This document shows positions 8,930 through 17,687 of a DNA stretch of 64,000 bases, in pieces. The stretch covers positions 151,720 through 215,719 of the forward strand of contig NZ_QYTW02000001.1 of the NCBI RefSeq assembly GCF_003605405.2, in the 5' to 3' direction. A model generated the notes under the pieces. The model worked only from the letters and a program-made list of their open reading frames with translations. It had not been told where the DNA came from and searched no databases. Source of the stretch: Siminovitchia terrae. Lineage in GTDB: Bacteria > Bacillota > Bacilli > Bacillales > Bacillaceae_C. The first letter of the stretch is position 1. Each line of letters begins with the position of its first letter. The position numbers and the translations under genes are program-made.

Positions 8930-9040
8930 GATTTCATTCTCCTCGAAGAGCCTCCTTTAGTTTGCTTCATGCGGTTTGCATTTGATATTTCCAAAGCTTC
9001 CTTGATTAAGCTCAGCCGCAGGAAAACATCCATCCTCGCT
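8930..9040 (-). repeat. Family D repeat, copy 1
   Basis: Read on the minus strand this stretch matches 63885-64000. Shared blocks are CCTGCGGC, AGCT(T/C)A(A/T)TCAAGGAAGC, GCATGAAGCA, AAGGA(G/A)GCT and AATGAAAT.AGC. The copies are clearly related but diverged. It lies upstream of cshB. Confidence 0.55.
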
Positions 9041-9226
9041 GGCTAGTGAATTCAATCGGTTAAGTATTTAAAACTTATAGGGCCCTCCCCTGCTAAGTTT
9101 TTATTATAAATGATTCATACGGCAACTACAACAATGTGACAGTTCTAGAGAACCCGACTCATAGGACATAATTTTTGTATTGTGCATATCCTATCAGAAA
9201 AGATGAAAAAGAAAGGAGGAAATAGC

Positions 9227-9787
9227 ATGCAGCCAAGAAATTTCGGCGGACCGCCTATGGGAATGTTTGGACCTCCAGGTCCGCAAAGTGGCGGGGGGTT
9301 ATTCGGACAGTCAGGCATGCCACCCGGCCAGGGCATCGACCGAGGCGGCTTATTATCCCGCTTGTTTCAGCGTCAAGCTCCTGCACAGGCAGGAAGATCT
9401 GCAGCAGGAATGTTTGCAAGGGCTCCCCAAGCACAAGCTGGCGGAGGTTCCTTATTGCAAGGGCTGACCAACCCGGGAGGCATCCAATCATTTTTAAACA
9501 ACACTCAGCAAGTATTAAAGACAGCTCAGCAAATCGGTCCGATGGTACAGCAATACGGCCCCCTAGTCAGAAACCTTCCAGCCATGTGGAAATTGTATAA
9601 AGGCTTTAAAGACAGTTCAGATGATAGCAAAAATGAAGAGGGAAAAGTTTCTGAAAGTTCCAGCAAACTTTTGTCTGAAAGCTCCAGCAAACCTTTGATC
9701 GAATCCAGTGAACATGATCAGGAATCTTCTAATCGGAATTTGAGCACAACTCAACGAGGTGAATCAGTACCAAAATTATATATATGA
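9227..9787 (+). CDS. yqfQ: YqfQ/VrrA-like low-complexity protein
   Basis: A 186-residue protein in three parts: a Gly/Pro-rich N-terminus (residues 1-45, PRNFGGPPMGMFGPPGPQ), a middle region with alternating Gln, Ala and Gly and two short helices (about 75-130), and a Ser-rich tail with near repeats ESSSKLLS and ESSSKPLI. The ATG at 9227 follows GAAAGGAGG. The composition and the position before ispH match YqfQ; the B. anthracis relative VrrA is known for length variation. It may be a spore or surface protein, but no function can be read from the sequence. Confidence 0.75.
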   Translation: MQPRNFGGPPMGMFGPPGPQSGGGLFGQSGMPPGQGIDRGGLLSRLFQRQAPAQAGRSAAGMFARAPQAQAGGGSLLQGLTNPGGIQSFLNNTQQVLKTAQQIGPMVQQYGPLVRNLPAMWKLYKGFKDSSDDSKNEEGKVSESSSKLLSESSSKPLIESSEHDQESSNRNLSTTQRGESVPKLYI

Positions 9788-9790
9788 TGC

Positions 9791-9825
9791 TGAACAGCCG
9801 TTCACAAATTGGAACGGCTGTTGGC
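9791..9825 (+). terminator. Hairpin after yqfQ
   Basis: AACAGCCGTTC and GAACGGCTGTT pair around a 10-base loop right after yqfQ; the following TGGCTTTTC is a weak T tract. Confidence 0.6.
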
Positions 9826-9849
9826 TTTTCGACAGTTGTTCTATATAAT
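9821..9849 (+). promoter_or_regulatory. Candidate promoter of ispH
   Basis: TTGGCT (9821-9826) and a perfect TATAAT (9844-9849) are 17 bases apart, 57 bases before the ispH start. The -35 element overlaps the end of the yqfQ hairpin. Confidence 0.5.
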
Positions 9850-9905
9850 ATGGTTAGTGTCATCATGATTCAGGCTTTTGCCTGGCAATAGTCAGGAGGA
9901 TATAC

Positions 9906-10862
9906 ATGCAAATCATTAAAATCTCACCCCGCGGATATTGTTACGGTGTAGTTGATGCGATGGTTATAGCGCGAAACGCCGCTTTGGACAAGACGTTACC
10001 GCGCCCAATCTATATTTTGGGTATGATCGTACACAACAAACATGTAACAGACGCATTTGCCGAGGACGGAATCATTACCCTCGACGGCCCCAATAGAATG
10101 TCGATATTGGAGCAAGTAGAAACAGGAACTGTTATTTTTACTGCTCACGGTGTTTCTCCGGAAGTACGGGAACTTGCAAAGAGAAAAGGGCTGACTACTA
10201 TAGATGCAACTTGTCCGGATGTCACCAAAACTCATAACTTGATCAGGCAAAAAGAAGACGAGGGTTATGACGTCATTTATATCGGAAAAAAAGGGCATCC
10301 TGAGCCAGAGGGTGCTGTAGGTGTCGCACCTCAAATTGTACATCTGGTTGAAGCTTTGGAGGATGTGGAAGAACTCGATATCAACAATGATAAAATAATT
10401 GTGACAAACCAGACAACCATGAGTCAGTGGGATGTAGCACAACTAATGGAAAGAGTGCAGGAAAAATACCCGCACGCCGAAAAACACAAAGAAATTTGCC
10501 TTGCTACACAAGTTCGTCAGGAAGCCGTAGCAGATCAAGCCGGTGAAGCGGATGTATTGATTGTTGTTGGAGATCCAATGAGCAACAACTCCAATCGCCT
10601 TGCCCAAGTTTCAGAGGAAGTTGCCGGAACAAAAGCATACAGGGTTGGAGACGTTTCAGAAATCAATATTGAATGGCTGAAAGATGCTGAAACAGTAGCA
10701 GTAACAGCCGGAGCATCCACTCCAACGCCAATCGTCAAGGAAGTCACCACTTTTCTCGAACAGTTCGATCCAACTAATCCCGATACTTGGACTCGTGAAA
10801 ATAAAGTACCATTAACCAAAATCTTGCCTAAGGTAAGAAAACCGAAAATGAATACGCAGTAA
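9906..10862 (+). CDS. ispH: 4-hydroxy-3-methylbut-2-enyl diphosphate reductase
   Basis: IspH (LytB), the last MEP-pathway enzyme, reduces HMBPP to IPP and DMAPP with a [4Fe-4S] cluster. The 318-residue protein has the three conserved cluster cysteines C12 (RGYCYG), C103 (DATCPDV) and C198 (KEICLATQ), the substrate histidines in VHNKHV and AHG, and the conserved TAGASTP near residue 262. The start follows GTCAGGAGG. Length is slightly longer than the E. coli enzyme and typical for Bacillus. It pairs functionally with ispG at 1198. Confidence 0.97.
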   Translation: MQIIKISPRGYCYGVVDAMVIARNAALDKTLPRPIYILGMIVHNKHVTDAFAEDGIITLDGPNRMSILEQVETGTVIFTAHGVSPEVRELAKRKGLTTIDATCPDVTKTHNLIRQKEDEGYDVIYIGKKGHPEPEGAVGVAPQIVHLVEALEDVEELDINNDKIIVTNQTTMSQWDVAQLMERVQEKYPHAEKHKEICLATQVRQEAVADQAGEADVLIVVGDPMSNNSNRLAQVSEEVAGTKAYRVGDVSEINIEWLKDAETVAVTAGASTPTPIVKEVTTFLEQFDPTNPDTWTRENKVPLTKILPKVRKPKMNTQ

Positions 10863-11432
10863 AGAACAAGAGCGCAAGCGCCTGCTCATCGACTTACAGA
10901 CTGAGCTGAAATGTGGAAGACGACGTTTAGGGGCGACAAGCACTGGAGGTCAATCCAGTGAAGTCGTTCTTTGACTTCATTGGATTGACCGAAGCGACCT
11001 CGAGCCCCTGTCGTTTGCAACTAAACAACAGTGACTCCAACGAGATAAAGGAGAAGGAAAAGCAGAGAGTGCCTGTTTATCGGCGACAAGCATAAGACGA
11101 ACGCTGAAGAAGGTGTATTTTACCTTCAACAGCGTTTGGCTTATGACCTCGAGCCGATGGCACTCGCAGCTGGACAACACGGCGACGAAGGCAGGTTCAA
11201 AACGCGACATCCTCTCGCTTCGCTTGCACTAGGACGTCCTGTCCTTCGGCAGGCTCAAGCAGCGACGTCCTGTCGCTTCGCCTGCACTAGGACGTCCTGT
11301 CCTTCGGAGCCGATGTTGACTTATCGTAGGAGGAGACGCGAAGTCTGCTAGTCGATAGGCGCTGGAGCTGGAGCTGGACGCAGCATAATCTGATAAACAA
11401 ATTATACACAAGCATAGAATTTTATAATTTCC
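10863..11432 (+). repeat. Composite repeat block, families F and C
   Basis: There is no gene here. The block has GCGCAAGCGCCTG at its start, an inverted repeat (CAATCCAGTGAAGT..ACTTCATTGGATTG, 10952-10987), the family F segment around CGAGATAAAGGAGAA, a second inverted repeat (CGCTGAAGAAGG..CCTTCAACAGCG, 11103-11132), then family C with hairpins AGGAC-GTCCT-GTCCT (11231-11245) and GCGAC-GTCCT-GTCGC (11262-11276). It ends with the A/T-rich tail shared in inverse orientation with 2362-2440. Confidence 0.75.
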
Positions 11433-11441
11433 TATAAAAGT

Positions 11442-11482
11442 AAAAGGCCAGGAACCTCCGATCAGGTATCCTGGCCTTTTTG
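11442..11482. terminator. Bidirectional terminator between ispH and yqfO
   Basis: AAAAGGCCAGGA and TCCTGGCCTTTTT pair around a 15-base loop. It lies between the converging ispH and yqfO genes; repeats have accumulated on both sides of it. Confidence 0.85.
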
Positions 11483-11501
11483 ATAGTAAAGAAAGTTACA
11501 A

Positions 11502-11699
11502 TCAAACGCACCTTGGCGTATTTGCGCCCAGATTTTATCGAGCTTAAGCTCGATAAATTTCCTCTGAAAATCTGTGGCATCCGCCGGAGGCTTTAACTTT
11601 ATTAATTCAGCCGGGGTTTGAATCCCCGCTGAATGGAATACCAACATGCATTCATCTCACCACTTACAGAAGTGGGGGACTTCTGCTGAATGAAGTTAA
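11502..11699 (+). repeat. Family A repeat, copy 2
   Basis: A 198-bp copy with the perfect palindrome ATCGAGCTTAAGCTCGAT and a 4-base insertion before CAGCCGGGG. Its last bases (TTAA) supply the TAA stop codon of yqfO on the other strand. Confidence 0.92.
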
Positions 11700-12814
11700 A
11701 CAAACGTAAACGGATCAGTACCCGGTTCAGAGGGAATAAAATTGACATCATAGCCAAGTTCCCTTGCTCGCTGTCCAAGTACATCTGCCAGCCCTTTTTT
11801 CATTACTTTTTCTACATGGTGCCCTGGATCCACGATGTTTAATCCGATATTCATAGCGTCGTGTCCAGTATGATAATAAAAATCGCCTGTCACGTAAACA
11901 TCAGCACCTTTTCTTTTAGCGTGGTGAAAATACTTATTCCCATCCCCTCCGAGCACAGCGACTTTTCTGACTGTATCCGCAGGATCACCGATTACCCGGA
12001 CACCATCTACATCCAGTGCTTCCTTTACATGATCAGCAAACTCCCGAAGCGTCATTTCTTTAGCAACTTCGCCGATTCGTCCAAGTCCAAGCTCTTCTCC
12101 TTTGAGACTGAGCGGGTAAAGATCGTATGCCGGCTCTTCGTATGGATGGGCATTCAGCATTGCAGAGACAACCCTTCTCTCTACGGACTCCGGATAAATC
12201 GTTTCAATCTTAATCTCCGGAACTTCCTCCATTTTGCCCTTTTCACCGATAAAAGGTGTTGCTTCATTACCAGGTAAAAATCTGCCGGTGCCCTTCGTCG
12301 AAAAGGAACAATGGCTATATTCCCCGATGAAACCCGCTCCGGCTTCTCCGAGCGCCTTCAGAACTTGATCTGCCTGATCTACCGGGACAAAAACGGCTAA
12401 CTTCTTTATTTTCTCTTCATATGTAGGTACAAGCACAGAAGTGTTTTTCAATTTTAGTGCTTCCGCAAGCATATCATTTACCCCGCCTTTGGCGACATCT
12501 AGATTGGTATGGGCTGCATAGACAGCAATATCATGCTTGATCAGCTTTTCAATCAACTTTCCCCCAGGTTCGTCCAAAACGATTCTTTTTAATGGACGGA
12601 AAATGATGGGGTGATGAGCAATGATCAGATCGGCCTTTTTTTCAATCGCTTCGTCTACAACGTTCTCCAATACGTCAAGGGCTGTCAAAACGGTAGAAAC
12701 CTTTTTGTTTAATGTGCCAATCAACAGACCAATGGGATCCCCTTCCATTGCATACTTTTTAGGAGCAAACTGTTCCAACATTTCAATCACTTGAAAACCG
12801 TTCACGACTTTCAT
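11696..12814 (-). CDS. yqfO: Nif3-like dinuclear metal centre protein YqfO
   Basis: A 372-residue Nif3/DUF34 protein. The two Nif3 halves carry the metal-binding motifs IIAHHPIIF (about residue 63), HTNLDVAKGGVND (about 97) and the C-terminal GDFYYHTGHDA (about 313), and HHVE. A PII/CutA-like insert (about residues 130-235, starting KLAVFVPVDQ) is typical of the Bacillus form. It has been proposed to act on GTP or as a metal chaperone; its true function is uncertain. It overlaps trmK by four bases (ATGA), so the pair is translationally coupled. The stop codon lies inside family A copy 2. Confidence 0.9.
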   Translation of the reverse strand: MKVVNGFQVIEMLEQFAPKKYAMEGDPIGLLIGTLNKKVSTVLTALDVLENVVDEAIEKKADLIIAHHPIIFRPLKRIVLDEPGGKLIEKLIKHDIAVYAAHTNLDVAKGGVNDMLAEALKLKNTSVLVPTYEEKIKKLAVFVPVDQADQVLKALGEAGAGFIGEYSHCSFSTKGTGRFLPGNEATPFIGEKGKMEEVPEIKIETIYPESVERRVVSAMLNAHPYEEPAYDLYPLSLKGEELGLGRIGEVAKEMTLREFADHVKEALDVDGVRVIGDPADTVRKVAVLGGDGNKYFHHAKRKGADVYVTGDFYYHTGHDAMNIGLNIVDPGHHVEKVMKKGLADVLGQRARELGYDVNFIPSEPGTDPFTFV

Positions 12815-13509
12815 TTCAACGCCTCCTTCACAATGGCCATTTTCTTTAATAACTCCTGCTTCTTCTTCTCCGTCTCCGGGCGACCCTTTGATTTATCCAT
12901 GCTATTTAATATATTCTGCCACACCTTAAGCTCGGAGAGCCATTTTTTCTCGAAGACCTCGTTTTTCTTTTTTAACAAAAAAGGGCCTAGCAGCAACTCA
13001 CCTGGATTGTATGGCTTAGATGGAAATCCCCTCTCGGCAGCAAGAACTTCATAAATTTTTCCGTCTTCCTCTAAAATTTGTTCGTCTATCAGTTTCCACC
13101 CATTTTCCAATAACCAGTGCCTAATATGCTCCGCTCCAATATTTGGCTGCAGAACAAGTCTTGACACGCCGTCCAGCTTTTCTTTGCCACTATCTAAAAT
13201 CTGGGCTATCAACGGACCTCCCATACCAGCTATGACAATGCAATCGACTTCTTTCGGCTCCACTACTTCTAAGCCGTCGCCCTTCCTCACATCAATCAGG
13301 TGACCGAGCTGGACCTTTTCAACCTGCTCTTTGGCTGATCGAAATGGGCCTTCCGCAATTTCACCAGCCACGGCGAAAGAAGCTGTTCCCTGTTTAATAG
13401 CATAGCAGGGTAAATAGGCATGATCAGAACCGATATCTGCTATTTTCATTCCTTTTTTTATATAAGAGGCAACATAATGAAGCCTTTTTGACAATTGATT
13501 CTCGTTCAT
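12811..13509 (-). CDS. trmK: tRNA (adenine-22-N1)-methyltransferase
   Basis: A 232-residue Rossmann-fold methyltransferase that makes m1A22 in tRNA. The SAM-binding motif is ADIGSDHAYLPCY (about residue 22), with the catalytic-loop region IAGMGGPLIAQIL (about 92), and LQPN (about 120). I start it at ATG 13509 (MNENQLSKRL), behind GAAGGTG; a GTG four codons upstream overlaps that site. A charged C-terminal coiled coil is usual for TrmK. It overlaps yqfO by four bases. Confidence 0.92.
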   Translation of the reverse strand: MNENQLSKRLHYVASYIKKGMKIADIGSDHAYLPCYAIKQGTASFAVAGEIAEGPFRSAKEQVEKVQLGHLIDVRKGDGLEVVEPKEVDCIVIAGMGGPLIAQILDSGKEKLDGVSRLVLQPNIGAEHIRHWLLENGWKLIDEQILEEDGKIYEVLAAERGFPSKPYNPGELLLGPFLLKKKNEVFEKKWLSELKVWQNILNSMDKSKGRPETEKKKQELLKKMAIVKEALK

Positions 13510-13533
13510 ACAAAACTGCACCTTCTTTATAAA

Positions 13534-13566
13534 AAAAGTTCTTTGCCTTTTAGCAAAGAACTTTTT
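13534..13566 (-). terminator. Terminator of cccA
   Basis: AAAAAGTTCTTTGC and GCAAAGAACTTTTT pair perfectly between cccA and trmK. Confidence 0.85.
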
Positions 13567-13573
13567 AAGTGTG

Positions 13574-13930
13574 TTATTTCAAGTCTGCCAACCATTCTGC
13601 CATCTGATCGATATTGTCAGCAGGTACCAATCCGGCAGGCATGTTGCCTTTACCGTTAGTAAGAATGTCAGCTATTTCATCCTTGGATAGTCCTGTACCA
13701 TGAAGGCTTGGAATGGAACCAGATCCCTCTAGATTTTCCCCGTGACATGAAATACATGTTCCTTGGGCATATTGTTCCGGATCGAATTCTTCGGCTTGCT
13801 CTTGATCGCCACCTTCTTTTTCTTTTGCGATTTCTTTTGCATCTCCAATTCCTTTAATACCAAGGAAAAATACGAGTACAAGGCCTAAAACCATAATTAA
13901 ATAATATGGAACAAGCGGATTGCGTTTCAT
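13574..13930 (-). CDS. cccA: Cytochrome c550, membrane-anchored
   Basis: A 118-residue c-type cytochrome. An N-terminal membrane anchor (about residues 9-27) is followed by a charged Glu/Lys linker and a cytochrome domain with the haem motif CISCH (about residues 59-63) and a likely axial methionine in GNMPAGLVP (about 97). It carries electrons on the outer face of the membrane. In B. subtilis cccA also lies beside sigA and trmK. It has its own terminator. Confidence 0.9.
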   Translation of the reverse strand: MKRNPLVPYYLIMVLGLVLVFFLGIKGIGDAKEIAKEKEGGDQEQAEEFDPEQYAQGTCISCHGENLEGSGSIPSLHGTGLSKDEIADILTNGKGNMPAGLVPADNIDQMAEWLADLK

Positions 13931-14063
13931 AACTTACCCTCCTTATGTAATGAACAGTTGATAAATATAAATTATGCAAACATCTACATTCTACTCGAAA
14001 TTGAGCGGAAGGGAAAGTCTTTCTGTCGATGTTTCATCTTTTTTCGATATTTGGACAAATTAG

Positions 14064-14091
14064 AGGGTGCTTTTCATCTAATAGCACCCGA
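14064..14091 (-). terminator. Hairpin overlapping the end of the acyl-CoA dehydrogenase gene
   Basis: GGGTGC and GCACCC pair on the minus strand across the stop codon of the acyl-CoA dehydrogenase gene; the T tract after it is weak. Confidence 0.5.
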
Positions 14092-15220
14092 CTTCTCTTG
14101 CAATAACCATACGTTGCACTTCAGAAGTGCCTTCCCCGATTTCCAATAATTTTGCATCCCTCATCATCCGCTCCACTTCATATTCACGCATATAACCATA
14201 ACCTCCGTGAAGCTGGACAGCTTGATTTGTGATCTCCATGCATACTTCCGAAGCGAATAATTTGCACATCGATGCGTTTTGGGCAAAATGCCTTCCCTGA
14301 TCCTTCAGCCATGCGGCCTTATAAACCATGTTCCGTGCCGCTTCAATTTTCATTGCCATATCAGCTATTTTAAATTGTGTAGCTTGAAACTGAGAAAGTG
14401 TCTTCCCAAACTGCTTGCGCTCTTTTACGTACTGCAAGGCCTTATCATAGGCTCCCTGAGCTATTCCGACAGCCATTGCCCCAATTCCGATTCTTCCTCC
14501 ATCAAGCGTCCTAAGGAACTGTTTAAAGCCTTCCCCTTCTTTTCCCAGCAAATGATCTTTTCCGACTTTCACATTTTCCAGTATCAATTCAGTCGTGTCT
14601 GATGCATGCAATCCCATTTTCTCATATTGATTAATAATAGTGAACCCTTCCGCATCAGTAGGAATAATTATTGCACTTATTTGTTTTTCTCCGTTCTTTC
14701 TTCCAGTTATGGCCGTCAGCGCCACATGCCTTGCATAAGAAGCATTTGTTATGAAACATTTGCTTCCGTTAATGATATAGTTATCTCCTTCGAGGACTGC
14801 TGTCGTCTGTGTCCCTCCTGCGTCCGATCCAGCGTTTGGCTCTGTCAAACCGAATGCGCCCAAAGACTCCCCTCTACAGATCGGAACCAAATATTTTTTC
14901 TTTTGTTCCTCTGTTCCAAACATATGAATAGGAGCGCCTCCAAGCGATATATGGGCAGAGTAGGTGATCCCGGTCGATGCACATACACGGCTTAATTCCT
15001 CCGTCACAATGGCAAAACTTACGGTATCAGCACCTGCTCCCTCGTATTCTTCCGGAAACGGTAATCCCATCATCCCCAGACTGGCAAGTTTTTTAAAAAC
15101 TTCATTTGGAAACTCGCACTTCCTGTCCCGATCAACGGCACCAGGCGCAACTTCCTCTCGGGCAAATTCCCTGATGGTTCGCCTGATCATACTTTGTTCA
15201 GAAGTTAAGTCGAAATTCAT
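14078..15220 (-). CDS. Acyl-CoA dehydrogenase
   Basis: A 380-residue flavoprotein that oxidises an acyl-CoA to the 2,3-enoyl-CoA, passing electrons to ETF. All three family domains are recognisable: the helical N-terminus, the beta domain with GAFGLTEPNAGSDAGG and CFITNA, and the C-terminal helices with QFQATQFKIADMA and QLHGGYGYMREY, followed by RDAKLLEIGEGTSEVQR. The glutamate in that last motif is the catalytic base of short- and butyryl-type enzymes. The start at 15220 follows GGAGGAGGG. It is an insertion relative to the B. subtilis cccA-sigA order, so its substrate cannot be inferred from neighbours. Confidence 0.92.
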   Translation of the reverse strand: MNFDLTSEQSMIRRTIREFAREEVAPGAVDRDRKCEFPNEVFKKLASLGMMGLPFPEEYEGAGADTVSFAIVTEELSRVCASTGITYSAHISLGGAPIHMFGTEEQKKKYLVPICRGESLGAFGLTEPNAGSDAGGTQTTAVLEGDNYIINGSKCFITNASYARHVALTAITGRKNGEKQISAIIIPTDAEGFTIINQYEKMGLHASDTTELILENVKVGKDHLLGKEGEGFKQFLRTLDGGRIGIGAMAVGIAQGAYDKALQYVKERKQFGKTLSQFQATQFKIADMAMKIEAARNMVYKAAWLKDQGRHFAQNASMCKLFASEVCMEITNQAVQLHGGYGYMREYEVERMMRDAKLLEIGEGTSEVQRMVIAREVGCY

Positions 15221-15544
15221 TTTACCCTCCTCCTGCCTTTTGTATCCGCTTTCAACATTCATTATATCTCTTTTTCCTTTTCCTTCTCAAGACAAATGAT
15301 ATTTTGAAATGAAAATTCATTTTATTGATATATTATTTTCATTATTAAAACCCCAAAAATACTCATTTTAAATTATTTTAGAATAACATTTTAGCGCTCT
15401 TTAAAATCTATCGACAAAAGGAGCCAAAATCTCGGTTTGCAAAAGCAGAATGGATTCAGTAAAATAAGTGTCAAATTTAAATAATAAAGCGTTTGCGCCT
15501 AGATGTACCAAAACAGGAAGCAGCTGTACAGTACCGGACACCTC

Positions 15545-16410
15545 TGATAGCCAGACATATCCCTCTGTCTATCGGCAGGCTCAAGAAGCGACGTCCTGTC
15601 GCTTTCGCTTGACTAGTACATCCCTGCGCGTCGCAGGCTCAGTACGCGACGTCCTGTCGCCTCGCTTGCACTAGCACGTCCCTGTGCGTCGCAGGCTTAG
15701 TACACGACGTCCTGTCGCCTCGCTTGCACTAGCACGTCCCTGTGCGTCGCAGGCTTAGTACACGACGTCCTGTCGCCTCGCTTGCACTAGCACGTCCCTG
15801 TGCGTCGCAGGCTTAGTACACGACGTCCTGTCGCCTCGCTTGCACTAGCACGTCCCTGTGCGTCGCAGGCTTAGTACACGACGTCCTGTCGCCTCGCTTG
15901 CACTAGCACGTCCCTGTGCGTCGCAGGCTTAGTACACGACGTCCTGTCGCCTCGCTTGCACTAGCACGTCCCTGTGCGTCGCAGGCTTAGTACACGACGT
16001 CCTGTCGCCTCGCTTGCACTAGCACGTCCCTGTGCGTCGCAGGCTTAGTACACGACGTCCTGTCGCCTCGCTTGCACTAGCACGTCCCTGTGCGTCGCAG
16101 GCTTAGTACACGACGTCCTGTCGCCTCGCTTGCACTAGCACGTCCCTGTGCGTCGCAGGCTTAGTACACGACGTCCTGTCGCCTCGCTTGCACTAGCACG
16201 TCCCTGTGCGTCGCAGGCTTAGTACACGACGTCCTGTCGCCTCGCTTGCACTAGCACGTCCCTGTGCGTCGCAGGCTTAGTACACGACGTCCTGTCGCCT
16301 CGCTTGCACTAGCACGTCCCTGTGCGTCGCAGGCTTAGTACACGACGTCCTGTCGCTTCGCTTGCACTAGTACATCCCTGCACATCGCAGGCTCAGTACA
16401 CGACATCCGG
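15545..16410. repeat. 58-bp tandem repeat array (family C minisatellite)
   Basis: Twelve identical 58-bp units run from 15661 to 16356, flanked by two degenerate units on the left (15545-15660) and one on the right (16357-16410). Each unit contains two small hairpins, CGAC-GTCCT-GTCG and GCAC-GTCCCT-GTGC, joined by the constant linker CGCTTGCACTAG. The unit length is not a multiple of three and every frame is interrupted, so it is not coding. The remaining gap 15263-15544 holds an A/T-rich stretch with no gene. Confidence 0.95.
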
Positions 16411-16477
16411 TAGCACTATTAATTTCTGTGCGCCGCACTTGGATGAAACTAGACCTTACACTTACTGGTTTGAATAG

Positions 16478-16512
16478 CAAAAAAAAAGCCCCCGGGATTA
16501 CGGGAGGCGCAT
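16478..16512 (-). terminator. Terminator of sigA
   Basis: On the minus strand GCCTCC..GGGGGC forms a GC-rich stem followed by nine T residues, shortly after the sigA stop. Confidence 0.8.
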
Positions 16513-16519
16513 TGATCTA

Positions 16520-17653
16520 TTATTCAAGAAAATCTTTCAAACGTTTGCTTCTGCTCGGATGTCTCAGCTTTCTTAGAGCTTTTGCTTCGATTTGTCTGAT
16601 ACGCTCGCGAGTTACACCAAAGACTTTACCGACTTCTTCCAATGTCCGAGTACGGCCATCATCAAGTCCAAAACGGAGACGAAGTACATTTTCTTCCCTG
16701 TCGGTCAATGTGTCAAGGACATCTTCGAGTTGTTCTTTAAGCAGTTCATACGCGGCATGATCAGATGGAGAAGTGGCTTCCTGGTCTTCAATGAAGTCTC
16801 CAAGATGAGAGTCATCTTCTTCACCAATTGGTGTTTCAAGTGAAACAGGCTCTTGAGCGATCTTTAAGATTTCTCTGACTTTATCAGGCGTCAGATCCAT
16901 TTCTTCTGCAATTTCTTCCGGAGTTGGTTCCCGGCCAAGGTCCTGGAGCAACTGACGCTGAACTCTGATTAATTTATTGATGGTTTCAACCATATGAACA
17001 GGAATACGTATCGTCCTTGCCTGGTCCGCAATAGCGCGTGTAATGGCCTGCCTGATCCACCACGTGGCGTACGTACTGAACTTAAAACCTTTCCTATGGT
17101 CAAATTTTTCTACGGCTTTAATCAGGCCCATGTTGCCTTCCTGTATCAAATCAAGAAACAGCATACCGCGGCCTACATACCGTTTGGCAATACTGACTAC
17201 AAGCCGCAAGTTTGCTTCAGCAAGCCTTTTCTTCGCTTCTTCGTCCCCTTGTTCAATCCTCTCAGCCAGCTCCACTTCTTCTTCCGCTGATAGAAGGTCC
17301 ACCCTACCGATTTCTTTCAGATACATACGAACAGGGTCGTTTATTTTAACTCCGGGAGGGACGCTTAAATCATTTAAATCAAATTCTTCTTCGTCTTCTT
17401 TTTGAATATCGTTAACATCAGGGTCTGCATCCTCATCATCAGTATCTTCTTCAAGAACTTCAACCCCATGATGACTCAGCATTTCGTAAAATTCATCCAT
17501 CTGATCGGAATCCAGATCAAAATGGGCGAGATTACTTGCAATGCGTTCATATGTTAAAGTCCCCCGCTTCTTGCCTTGTTCAAGCAATTGTTCTTTTGCC
17601 TGCTCGAGGGTTAGTTCATTTTCTGATACACTGGAACGTGCTTTTTCAGCCAT
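16520..17653 (-). CDS. sigA: RNA polymerase primary sigma factor
   Basis: A 377-residue housekeeping sigma factor. Region 1.1 is at about 8-80, followed by an acidic linker ([11 protein letters not shown]). Region 1.2/2 includes [11 protein letters not shown] and [37 protein letters not shown] and [13 protein letters not shown] (2.3-2.4, melting and -10 recognition). Region 3 is near [11 protein letters not shown], and region 4.2 is [20 protein letters not shown] (-35 recognition). I start at ATG 17653, behind GGAAGGAGGGGG; ten extra codons upstream have no support. It follows dnaG, forming the dnaG-sigA part of the macromolecular synthesis operon. Confidence 0.97.
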   Translation of the reverse strand: MAEKARSSVSENELTLEQAKEQLLEQGKKRGTLTYERIASNLAHFDLDSDQMDEFYEMLSHHGVEVLEEDTDDEDADPDVNDIQKEDEEEFDLNDLSVPPGVKINDPVRMYLKEIGRVDLLSAEEEVELAERIEQGDEEAKKRLAEANLRLVVSIAKRYVGRGMLFLDLIQEGNMGLIKAVEKFDHRKGFKFSTYATWWIRQAITRAIADQARTIRIPVHMVETINKLIRVQRQLLQDLGREPTPEEIAEEMDLTPDKVREILKIAQEPVSLETPIGEEDDSHLGDFIEDQEATSPSDHAAYELLKEQLEDVLDTLTDREENVLRLRFGLDDGRTRTLEEVGKVFGVTRERIRQIEAKALRKLRHPSRSKRLKDFLE

Positions 17654-17687
17654 ACGTCCCCCTCCTTCCAAACATTTGCGCACCCGG

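Noticed and set aside
11229..11411. Small open frames in the repeat blocks (also 2384-2569, 59037-59282, 11462-11647)
   Set aside because: Each is explained by repeat sequence, they differ in frame between copies, and none has a ribosome site.
15468..15674. Repeat-encoded protein from the 58-bp array
   Set aside because: The unit length is not a multiple of three and stops occur in each frame within two units; no ribosome site is present.
15545..16410. CRISPR array
   Set aside because: The 58-bp units are directly joined and identical; there are no variable spacers between repeats and no cas genes nearby.
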